DNA of 5,643 nucleotides from Pseudobdellovibrionaceae bacterium. GTDB lineage: Bacteria; Bdellovibrionota; FAC87; UBA2466; JACKAF01. Positions 1 to 5,445 of the stretch are shown here, piece by piece (positions within the stretch are counted from its first letter, which is position 1; every line of letters starts with the position of its first letter). The stretch lies in assembly GCA_020635235.1 (NCBI GenBank), contig JACKAF010000008.1, forward strand, positions 1-5,643, in the 5' to 3' direction. Under the pieces are notes generated by a model. That model was not told the origin of the DNA. It was given only the letters and a program-made list of their open reading frames with translations, and made no database searches. The position numbers and the translations under genes are program-made.

Positions 1-724
1 GCGCCTCGGCAAGCGAGCTGGAAGGTGTAATCGGGTACCAGGCCAGCACCGTACAACCGCCGTAGAGAGCGCCCAAGGCAGCGGCGGAGTTGCCTTCCAT
101 GATGATCTTGTTTTCCGAGCAGCTGGCCTTTTCGAACCAGTAGCTGTCCTTCTTTTCGAAGTTCTCCTTGGCGTAATCAATGCCGATATGGAGCGCTTCC
201 AGGTTGGCGTCGATGGCCTTTTGCTTCGACTTGAAGGTATCGCGGATGACACCTTCCAGGGTTTCGAGATCCAAACCGTAGAGCACCGCGACGGCGCCGA
301 CGTAGAAAAGGTTCTTCAAAAGGCGCATTAGTTTGGGGTTAGAGATCTTGCGTGACAGTGTTTCGACGGGCAGGGCGTACATAAACATGCCGTCTTTGAT
401 GTCTTTGTCTTCAAACTTAATGACATCCGAGTTGTACAAAATGGTGGTGCCAGCGCGCATGGACTCAATGTCCTGGTGAGCAGTCTGGGCGTTCATCAGG
501 ATGGCGATGTCGTCATTCTCCCGCAGAGCCTGGTAGCCTTCGGGGCTTACCCGGATTTGGAACCAGGTGGGCAAACCCTGAATGTTCGACGGGAACATGT
601 TCTTGCCGCAGGCCCCGATGCCCATTCGGAAGAGAGTTTTAAAGAGGATGTTGTTTGAAGACTGGCTTCCGGTGCCGTTGACGGTGGCTACGCGGATGCT
701 GAAATCATTGACTATTTTGTCCAT
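1..724 (-). CDS. korA: 2-oxoacid:ferredoxin oxidoreductase, fused gamma-alpha subunit (KorA-like), 5' part only
   Basis: This is the N-terminal 241 residues of a subunit that, with a TPP-binding beta subunit, oxidatively decarboxylates a 2-oxoacid (probably 2-oxoglutarate) to the acyl-CoA and reduces ferredoxin in the cytoplasm. Residues about 9-190 match the gamma (POR) domain, with GTGS at 17-20 and a conserved FPSNIQGLPTW stretch at 44-54. The alpha (pyrimidine-binding) domain then begins: GN-AAALGA--GG at 211-223, followed by the diagnostic YPITPSS at 230-236. The gene runs off the left edge, so the rest of alpha and any korB partner are not visible. The ATG at 724-722 is the only sensible start: no ATG, GTG or TTG lies in frame in the 11 codons before it. 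An AGGAG (730-726) sits only one base from the ATG, unusually close. The family call is firm; the choice of 2-oxoglutarate over another 2-oxoacid is inference. Confidence 0.93.
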   Translation of the reverse strand, partial: MDKIVNDFSIRVATVNGTGSQSSNNILFKTLFRMGIGACGKNMFPSNIQGLPTWFQIRVSPEGYQALRENDDIAILMNAQTAHQDIESMRAGTTILYNSDVIKFEDKDIKDGMFMYALPVETLSRKISNPKLMRLLKNLFYVGAVAVLYGLDLETLEGVIRDTFKSKQKAIDANLEALHIGIDYAKENFEKKDSYWFEKASCSENKIIMEGNSAAALGALYGGCTVLAWYPITPSSSLAEA

Positions 725-798
725 TCTCCTGCTCGCTACTTTAGATATATCCGTAAAAGATAAAGGTTAAGATTGCCTGGATTGATGCGCAGTTCATG

Positions 799-807
799 TT
801 ATCCACA
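799..807 (+). promoter_or_regulatory. Single consensus DnaA box
   Basis: TTATCCACA matches the DnaA-box consensus TTATNCACA exactly. It lies 75 bp upstream of the korA-like start codon. No second box or AT-rich unwinding element is nearby, so it is not an origin. It may be a DnaA regulatory or titration site, or chance: a given 9-mer is expected about 0.04 times over both strands of a window this size. Confidence 0.35.
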
Positions 808-879
808 ACGGCCACAGTTCTAGCAGTTAATTTGGCGATTTCAACTGCTTAAATGGGCGTCTGCCGCAGCAAATGAGTG

Positions 880-959
880 GCCCGGGCACAAGGGTTTTGG
901 GTGGCCGTGTGCCCGGGCGAGGTGCCGCGCTCCTCAAAGGGTTAGGGAGACGGGGCACC
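880..959 (+). repeat. Two tandem GC-rich hairpins (possible structured RNA or palindromic element)
   Basis: Hairpin 1 has perfect 11-bp arms at 880-890 and 908-918 (GCCCGGGCACA and its complement) around a 17-nt loop. Two bases later, hairpin 2 has 6-bp arms at 921-926 and 954-959 (GGTGCC/GGCACC), with a weak inner stem pairing 931-934 with 946-949. Each hairpin spans 39 nt. No T-tract follows, so this does not look like an intrinsic terminator. Strand is assigned arbitrarily toward the desaturase. It could be an sRNA, a leader structure, an operator or a REP-like element; the sequence alone does not decide. Confidence 0.4.
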
Positions 960-1137
960 AGGGGATCGAATGTGCGAGTTGGTTGGATACAATCTCGTTA
1001 CGTTGTGTGGCGTCAAATCCAAGTATCTGAAATTGTTGTTCAATGGGAACGCGCGGCCTTTTTGATTTGGACGCGGACAGCGTTGCTCGGGGGATTTCTT
1101 CTTAAAGAAAACTTGACGAAAGTCGCGTAATCCAGGG

Positions 1138-1166
1138 TTCACATCCGAAAAACGTGGATCTATACT
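1138..1166 (+). promoter_or_regulatory. Sigma70-like promoter of the desaturase gene
   Basis: The -35 element TTCACA (1138-1143, 5 of 6 to TTGACA) and the -10 element TATACT (1161-1166, 5 of 6 to TATAAT) are separated by exactly 17 bp. Transcription would begin near 1173. This excludes the in-frame GTG at 1154 as the start codon for this transcript and favours 1187, 1190 or 1205. Confidence 0.55.
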
Positions 1167-1204
1167 TGGGTCGCCTTGAAGAGAGTGTGGTGAAAGATTT
1201 AGGG

Positions 1205-2209
1205 ATGCAGACTCGGACCCGCTGGCTTGAACACGCCGAAGATAGACGCAGCATTTTGTTTTGTGTCCTTTTTCTGCTGAGTGCGGCCGTGGGGTACGCG
1301 CTGGATTTTCAAGTCCCCACTCCCGTTTGGATTCTTCACATCGCCGTTTCTTGCACGCTTTGTTTTATCGTGGGCACTATCGCCCACAACTCCATGCACC
1401 ACCCGATTTTTTTTAAGCCCGAGCACAACCAGCTTTTTCAGATCTTTCTTTCTATTTGTTATGGGCATCCGGTGAGTGTTTACGTGTCGGGGCATAATTT
1501 CTCCCATCACCGCAATACGCAAACCCGTCGCGACGTTATCCGCACCTACAAGGCACGGTTTCGCTGGCACCTACTCAACCAGCTTTTTTTCTTTTTTCTC
1601 GTCATTCCGAGTCTCATCCGCGCGGAAAACCAGTTCAAAGCGAGGATGAAGGATGAGATTCCTGGCTGGTACAAACAGTTTTGCCGCGAGCAGTACACCG
1701 GCTATCTCGTGCAAGCCTTGTTGTTGATTCTAAACTGGAAGGCATTTTTAGCTTTTATCTGGTTGCCTCAACTTTATTGCGTGTGGGGCATCATCGGGAT
1801 GAATGTCATCCAGCACGACGGTTGCGATCCGGATCACGAGTACAACCACACACGTAGCATGACGGGCCCGTGGGTGAATTGGTTGACGTTTAATAATGGG
1901 TACCACGGTGCGCACCACGCGAAGCCGCACATGCATTGGACGGGGTACCCCGCTTATCACAATGCCGAGGTACGGCCTCACCTGCACCCCGCCCTCGATC
2001 AGAAAAACTTTATTACCTACTTGCTCAAAACCTATATCTACCCCGGCAAGCGCTTGCGCTACGATGGGGCGCCGATTGAGCTCCCACCAGTGGGGGAAGA
2101 CGAGGATTGGATCCCACCGCCGGGCGAAGTCGCTCTTGCGGGAACAAGTCTCGGATCCTTCCCGACGGTAGACCTAGCTATTCATCGACCTGCCGAAGCC
2201 GTAGTTTAG
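1205..2209 (+). CDS. Membrane fatty acid desaturase family protein (three-His-box di-iron enzyme)
   Basis: This is an integral membrane non-haem di-iron oxygenase of the fatty acid desaturase/hydroxylase superfamily, which uses O2 and an electron donor to desaturate or hydroxylate lipid acyl chains. Counting from the ATG at 1205 (334 aa), the three histidine boxes are HNSMHH at 61-66, HNFSHH at 97-102 and HGAHH at 234-238, with a further His in QHDGCD at 203-208. Hydrophobic segments lie at about 17-33, 40-58, 75-93, 124-138 and 166-192, the usual arrangement that places the boxes on the cytoplasmic face. The frame is open back to a GTG at 1154, but that codon lies inside the promoter. GTG 1187 or 1190 (after GAAGAGAG) and ATG 1205 (GGTGA 11 nt upstream) remain possible; I chose the ATG. 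Substrate and regioselectivity cannot be read from the sequence, and a hydroxylase role is possible. The C-terminal tail after about residue 290 is Pro-rich and acidic. Confidence 0.9.
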   Translation: MQTRTRWLEHAEDRRSILFCVLFLLSAAVGYALDFQVPTPVWILHIAVSCTLCFIVGTIAHNSMHHPIFFKPEHNQLFQIFLSICYGHPVSVYVSGHNFSHHRNTQTRRDVIRTYKARFRWHLLNQLFFFFLVIPSLIRAENQFKARMKDEIPGWYKQFCREQYTGYLVQALLLILNWKAFLAFIWLPQLYCVWGIIGMNVIQHDGCDPDHEYNHTRSMTGPWVNWLTFNNGYHGAHHAKPHMHWTGYPAYHNAEVRPHLHPALDQKNFITYLLKTYIYPGKRLRYDGAPIELPPVGEDEDWIPPPGEVALAGTSLGSFPTVDLAIHRPAEAVV

Positions 2210-2274
2210 TTTCCATCATTGAATTTTGTTCGGTTTCTGTGATGCGATGGGTCATGCGTGGTGCGTCCGATTGC

Positions 2275-2304
2275 TTGTCGATGCCGCTCTCGGTTGGTAA
2301 TAAT
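2275..2304 (+). promoter_or_regulatory. Possible promoter of the HPPD-like gene
   Basis: TTGTCG (2275-2280, 4 of 6) and AATAAT (2299-2304, 5 of 6) are separated by 18 bp in the 101-bp gap between the desaturase and the next gene. The predicted start of transcription falls at about 2311, the A of the proposed ATG. The match is moderate, and cotranscription from the desaturase promoter is equally possible. Confidence 0.3.
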
Positions 2305-2310
2305 AGCTGC

Positions 2311-3078
2311 ATGAATAGACCAAATTTTTTGAATTTCAAAGTCGATCACATGACGCTTCTGGTGCAGCCGGAAATGTACAATGTGTCTTACGTAATTTTC
2401 CGCACCATTTTTGGTTGTGCGCCGGAGCACATGCTCTATGAAAAGCGCAAAGAGTGGGTGAGTGGGGAAGGCGATCGTTCGCTGACCTTTGCGATGCAGG
2501 TGGGTGAGGGGGAAGATGTAAAACCCGAATTCAACAACACCATGATTGCAGTCGTGCAGCCTTCAGAGCCAAAGAACATGCGCTCTCACGTGCGCGACAT
2601 GCTGAATTCCCATTCGGCGGCGGCACACTGGCAGCACATCGCGTTGCGGACTCCGGATTTGTTGGCGTTTCATCAGCACGCTCAGGATCGGGGCGTGAAT
2701 TTCATCACGCCCGTTCTGCGGGATGAGAGCGAGGATGTGATTCAGGTTTTCACCGGTGAGTGGTACCACCCGGGAGCCCCGGCGAGCGGGATGTTCTTTG
2801 AGTTCCTGCAGCGCAATCCCAGCGAAGAGCTGATGCAGAAGCTTGCCGAAAGAAACCGCGAGAGTTGGTTTAACGACAAGACTTTCCTCGGGCTCTATGG
2901 CGAAAAGGAATCCGAGTACCAAAGCGGCAAGGTAAAGCCTTTCATTGATGAAGAGCTTTTCCAGATCCTGGCCAAACTGGTGAAGGACAAGATGGTTTGG
3001 GAGATCGACGAGAAGATCATCCAGGCCGCCGAAGCCGCGATGCTCAAATACGGGAAAGCCCGCAAAAACGCAGCGTAG
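2311..3078 (+). CDS. VOC-fold non-haem iron dioxygenase-like protein resembling the catalytic half of HPPD
   Basis: This 255-residue protein looks like the catalytic domain of 4-hydroxyphenylpyruvate dioxygenase (HPPD) or its relatives. HPPD normally has about 350-400 residues, with a non-catalytic N-terminal VOC half that is absent here. Module 1 starts at FKVDHMTLLV (9-18), with FRTIFG at 30-35. Module 2 starts at HWQHIALRTPD (106-116) and runs to QVFT (145-148) and FFEFLQR (162-168). The expected metal triad is therefore H13, H109 and E164, equivalent to His-His-Glu in HPPD. The HPPD C-terminal GFG--NF gate motif is not present as such; WFNDKTFLGLYGEKE (186-200) sits at about its place, so the substrate may differ. 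The frame is open further upstream (ATG at 2242 and 2281), but homology begins at residue 9 and no start has a clear ribosome binding site. It lies 101 bp after the desaturase on the same strand. The VOC fold is firm; the reaction is unknown. Confidence 0.8.
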   Translation: MNRPNFLNFKVDHMTLLVQPEMYNVSYVIFRTIFGCAPEHMLYEKRKEWVSGEGDRSLTFAMQVGEGEDVKPEFNNTMIAVVQPSEPKNMRSHVRDMLNSHSAAAHWQHIALRTPDLLAFHQHAQDRGVNFITPVLRDESEDVIQVFTGEWYHPGAPASGMFFEFLQRNPSEELMQKLAERNRESWFNDKTFLGLYGEKESEYQSGKVKPFIDEELFQILAKLVKDKMVWEIDEKIIQAAEAAMLKYGKARKNAA

Positions 3079-3092
3079 ATTCGCGTTTTTGC
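3062..3092. terminator. Possible bidirectional terminator hairpin between convergent genes
   Basis: Perfect 10-bp arms GCAAAAACGC (3062-3071) and GCGTTTTTGC (3083-3092) enclose an 11-nt loop that contains the TAG stop of the HPPD-like gene (3076-3078). The site spans the 19-bp gap before the convergent gene's stop at 3098-3100. The A and T runs lie inside the stem rather than after it, so the structure is atypical for an intrinsic terminator, though it is symmetric for both directions. Confidence 0.45.
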
Positions 3093-3097
3093 AGCCG

Positions 3098-4333
3098 CTA
3101 GTTCGGACGGCGGGGAGGCTGGTAATTCGGCGTCCCCAACGCTCGGCTTGTGCCGGGGGCGTAAAAACTCGCCCACTGGAGCATCGTCTCTTGGACATCG
3201 GGCACTTGCCGGATGAAGTTGAAGAACCAGTTGATTTCTACGCCGGTTTCGTGGACCCACTCGCCATTTTCACCCACAACGCCGACTTTCATGCCTGCCT
3301 CGTTGAGCGGTTGCATCCAGTCAACAAAGAGTTCTTGTGGGAATTTTTCGAGTACGATGTCCCAGCCGGGGCGGAAATACGCGTGGTGGGGAGTTTCTTT
3401 AAAGCCACTTCGATCGTCTTTCAGCTCACCGGGGTAGATGCGCAAAAATCCCGGTTTGCCATCGATACAGGTAAATCGAAAGAGAACGGATGTCTTGCCT
3501 TCCCAATGGCTACTCATTCCGTTGGGTAGAACTTCAAAGGACTTTCCATTCTTGAGAACGATTCTACTGGCGTCGTCTTCGCGATCGGGGAGTTCTTCCT
3601 GGCGTTCCACGACAGAATTTAGCAGCATTTGGAGCAGGAAAGTCTGGCGGATGCGCAGGGCGAGATCTTTGTCTTCGACGACTTCGATGGTTGCCGGATC
3701 GATCGTGTAGAGATCAATGATGGCTTCTGTTTGATCCATGCGGACGATGCGCACGACCATAGTGGGTTCAACTTCCGGAGCGCCGGGTGCTGTAGGGAGT
3801 TCCCCCTCAGGAAAATCGCTAGCGGAAACCGTTTTGCGGTATTCGACATCGCGCTGAGCGCCCATGTCGGCGAGAAAGCCACGGATGGTTTCTGTTTTTC
3901 CGCCAAGCTCGTAACTGAACTGTAGGAGTTTGCCGGGGCCGCTTTGTTGCTGGCGGGCGGCGTCCGCAATTCTACCCATGATGTCTGGGTGATCGGTCAG
4001 GCGCACACTGCCTTGGACAATGCGGGAGCGGGACAAAACTTCTGTGCGGCGGTTGCCGAATCCGTCGCGCAATTCGACGGAGGCTTCGCCTTCTTCGTTC
4101 ACGGGGCCGACGAAAAAGACCGCCGTTTCGCCTTTCTTGCTGGCTGAGGGATTTTTACCGCCGGCAGGAGCAAAGGTGACTTCTACCCCTTGGCGCTCTT
4201 CGCGGGCTTGCTTGAAGAGGGCGACTTCTGCGAGGTGATCTGGACATTCCGCGAGAGTTTTAGGCTTATCTGCGCCAAAGCTAACTACCGAGATAAAAAG
4301 AATAAGCCCGATTCCTAATCCGCCACGCTTCAT
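3098..4333 (-). CDS. Exported protein of unknown family
   Basis: I do not recognise this 411-residue protein. It begins with a typical Sec signal peptide: basic MKRGG, a hydrophobic core at 6-18 and likely cleavage near 20-22 (SFGA/D), so it should act outside the cytoplasm. A long charged central part follows, with an Ala/Pro/Glu-rich linker at about 179-190, a region with predicted helix at 222-245 and a C-terminal half with many aromatic residues (320-392, including WFFNF at 369-373). The tail is Pro/Arg-rich (PPRRPN). Mature Cys are only C30 and C289; I see no lipobox, membrane segment or catalytic motif. Start: ATG at 4333-4331 with AGGG seven bases upstream. It converges with the HPPD-like gene and diverges from the aquaporin gene. 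The unbroken length, the signal peptide and the promoter make it a real gene; function is unknown. Confidence 0.85.
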   Translation of the reverse strand: MKRGGLGIGLILFISVVSFGADKPKTLAECPDHLAEVALFKQAREERQGVEVTFAPAGGKNPSASKKGETAVFFVGPVNEEGEASVELRDGFGNRRTEVLSRSRIVQGSVRLTDHPDIMGRIADAARQQQSGPGKLLQFSYELGGKTETIRGFLADMGAQRDVEYRKTVSASDFPEGELPTAPGAPEVEPTMVVRIVRMDQTEAIIDLYTIDPATIEVVEDKDLALRIRQTFLLQMLLNSVVERQEELPDREDDASRIVLKNGKSFEVLPNGMSSHWEGKTSVLFRFTCIDGKPGFLRIYPGELKDDRSGFKETPHHAYFRPGWDIVLEKFPQELFVDWMQPLNEAGMKVGVVGENGEWVHETGVEINWFFNFIRQVPDVQETMLQWASFYAPGTSRALGTPNYQPPRRPN

Positions 4334-4369
4334 TTTTTTGCCCTGAAAATTGGTTAACGTCAGGTGAGC

Positions 4370-4397
4370 GATATAGCACGGTGCGGTATGAATGCAA
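4370..4397 (-). promoter_or_regulatory. Promoter of the exported-protein gene (extended -10)
   Basis: Read on the minus strand, TTGCAT (4397-4392) and TATATC (4375-4370) are 16 bp apart, and TGC immediately precedes the -10, giving an extended -10 TGCTATATC (4378-4370). Transcription would start near 4363, leaving a leader of about 30 nt before the ATG at 4333. Confidence 0.45.
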
Positions 4398-4426
4398 AAT
4401 CAATCCTAAACGGGGGAGCCTCTCTC

Positions 4427-4435
4427 TGCTATATC
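4427..4435 (+). promoter_or_regulatory. Extended -10 promoter element of the aquaporin gene
   Basis: TGCTATATC at 4427-4435 is the exact mirror image of the element at 4378-4370, forming a 9-bp inverted repeat with a 48-bp spacer. It would start transcription near 4442, giving a leader of about 22 nt. I see no good -35 at the right distance, which extended -10 promoters can tolerate. The repeat could instead be an operator pair. Confidence 0.4.
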
Positions 4436-4463
4436 AGGCGCATATCTGTTTCGGAGAGCAATC

Positions 4464-5144
4464 ATGCGTTTAAGCCATAAGGCGGCTGCTGAATTTATTG
4501 GGACTTTTGCCCTGGTTTTCGCGGGGTGCGGGAGCGTGATGCTCTTGGAGCGCCTACCCGGATCTATCTCTCCCATGGCGATCCCGCTAGTCTTTGGCGC
4601 CGTTATCGCGTGCATGATCTACGCGGTCGGGCATGTGAGTGGGGCGCACTTCAACCCGGCAGTAACGCTCGCTTTTTCGGTGGCTCGCCACTTTCCGATG
4701 AATGAAGTGCCTGCCTATTGGGCCGCGCAATTCGGTGGGGCCTTATTTGCCTCCTTCTTACTTTCAGCTCTGCTACCCGCAGGCGTGACGTTTGGCGCTA
4801 CGGTTCCGGCGCTGCCTCTCTTGCCGGCGCTTGGGGTGGAAATGGTGCTCAGTTTTCTCCTTATGTTTGTCATTATTGCGGTCGCGACCGATACGCGGGC
4901 GGAGGGCACGATGGCGGGCGCTGCGATTGGTGGGATCGTCTCGGTGGCCGCCTACGTCGGGGGTCCCTTGACCGGGGCCTCGATGAATCCTGCAAGATCG
5001 CTGGCTCCGGCTCTTTTCGAGCACCAGCTTGGGCCTCTTTGGATTTATTTTATCGGCCCCGCTCTAGGCACGCTGGTGGCGGCTTTGGCCTACGAGTGGA
5101 TCCGTGGGACTACCGAGAAAAAGAAGGCCAGCGGCTGCTGCTAA
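4464..5144 (+). CDS. MIP-family channel, NIP/AqpN-like aquaporin
   Basis: This 226-residue inner-membrane channel carries water or small uncharged solutes. It has six hydrophobic segments and the two half-helix motifs: HFNPAVT (62-68) and SMNPARS (173-179). By motif alignment to E. coli AqpZ from memory, the aromatic/arginine filter is F44 (H2), A163 (H5), A172 (LE1) and R178 (LE2). AqpZ has F, H, T and R, so the constricting His is missing and the pore should be wider. Stretches such as AEFIGTF, VGHVSGAHFNPAVT, ATDTRAEG and GPLTGASMNPARSLAPA resemble plant nodulin-26-like proteins and bacterial AqpN more than AqpZ. That group includes metalloid (arsenite, boric acid) channels, so this substrate is a possibility. 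The tail is KKKASGCC. GGAGAG (4453-4458) five bases before the ATG supports the start. No ars gene is in the window. Family certain, substrate inferred. Confidence 0.93.
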   Translation: MRLSHKAAAEFIGTFALVFAGCGSVMLLERLPGSISPMAIPLVFGAVIACMIYAVGHVSGAHFNPAVTLAFSVARHFPMNEVPAYWAAQFGGALFASFLLSALLPAGVTFGATVPALPLLPALGVEMVLSFLLMFVIIAVATDTRAEGTMAGAAIGGIVSVAAYVGGPLTGASMNPARSLAPALFEHQLGPLWIYFIGPALGTLVAALAYEWIRGTTEKKKASGCC

Positions 5145-5166
5145 GCTCTGATTTGGCCATTGCGGC

Positions 5167-5213
5167 ATTGACAACCCTCATTAAGGCAGCGAATTTACTC
5201 TTTTGTTGTCAAT
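5167..5213. repeat. 9-bp inverted repeat upstream of tRNA-Asp containing a TTGACA
   Basis: ATTGACAAC (5167-5175) and GTTGTCAAT (5205-5213) are perfect inverted copies with a 29-nt loop. The left arm contains TTGACA (5168-5173), a consensus -35 that could serve the tRNA, but the -10 position (about 5191-5197, GAATTTA) is poor. It could alternatively act as a weak 3' structure after the aquaporin gene, whose stop is 23 bp upstream. Confidence 0.3.
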
Positions 5214-5251
5214 CGGGCTTGAATAGGGCAGGGTTGGCAGCTTACCGCAAA

Positions 5252-5328
<77 letters not shown>

Positions 5329-5366
5329 TTACTTTTAATAATTTCAATAAGTTATAAGCGAAAACC

Positions 5367-5393
5367 TCGTCCGAATCGGACGATGCGGACGAT
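5367..5393. repeat. Palindrome plus direct repeat of CGGACGAT upstream of the integrase
   Basis: TCGTCCGA (5367-5374) and TCGGACGA (5376-5383) are perfect 8-bp inverted arms around one base. CGGACGAT then occurs twice, 9 bp apart (5377-5384 and 5386-5393). Three half-sites in 27 bp between the tRNA and the integrase start suggest a binding site for an integrase, an excision factor or a repressor. Confidence 0.45.
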
Positions 5394-5445
5394 ATTGTGA
5401 TTGGGTCAGTGCGCCGAAGAGATCTCAAAAACACATGAGGTCAAA

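Larger units (their letters stand above)
725..1137. other. Divergent intergenic region without a convincing gene
   Basis: About 410 bases lie between the korA-like start and the desaturase promoter. Open frames exist here (for example 873-1130 plus), but their translations are rich in Arg and Gly, have no recognisable domain and overlap the hairpins, so I do not call them. The region holds a consensus DnaA box at 799-807, four CAGTT/AACTG words at 790-847 including a 7-bp inverted repeat (822-828 and 843-849), and two adjacent GC-rich hairpins at 880-959. I see no strong promoter for the korA-like gene. Confidence 0.6.

Noticed and set aside
873..1130. Plus-strand ORF of 85 aa upstream of the desaturase
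   Set aside because: Arg/Gly-rich, no domain, no ribosome binding site, and it overlaps the hairpins.
2107..2310. N-terminal extension of the HPPD-like protein overlapping the desaturase
   Set aside because: The same frame stays open upstream, but the extension is low-complexity Ser/Arg-rich, overlaps the desaturase end by about 100 bp, and VOC homology begins only after 2311.
2563..3198. Minus-strand ORF of 211 aa
   Set aside because: It lies opposite the HPPD-like gene, which has clear family motifs, and it also crosses into the end of the exported-protein gene; no recognisable domain.
3089..3529. Plus-strand ORF of 146 aa opposite the exported-protein gene
   Set aside because: Complementary to a gene with a signal peptide, promoter and ribosome binding site; no domain of its own.
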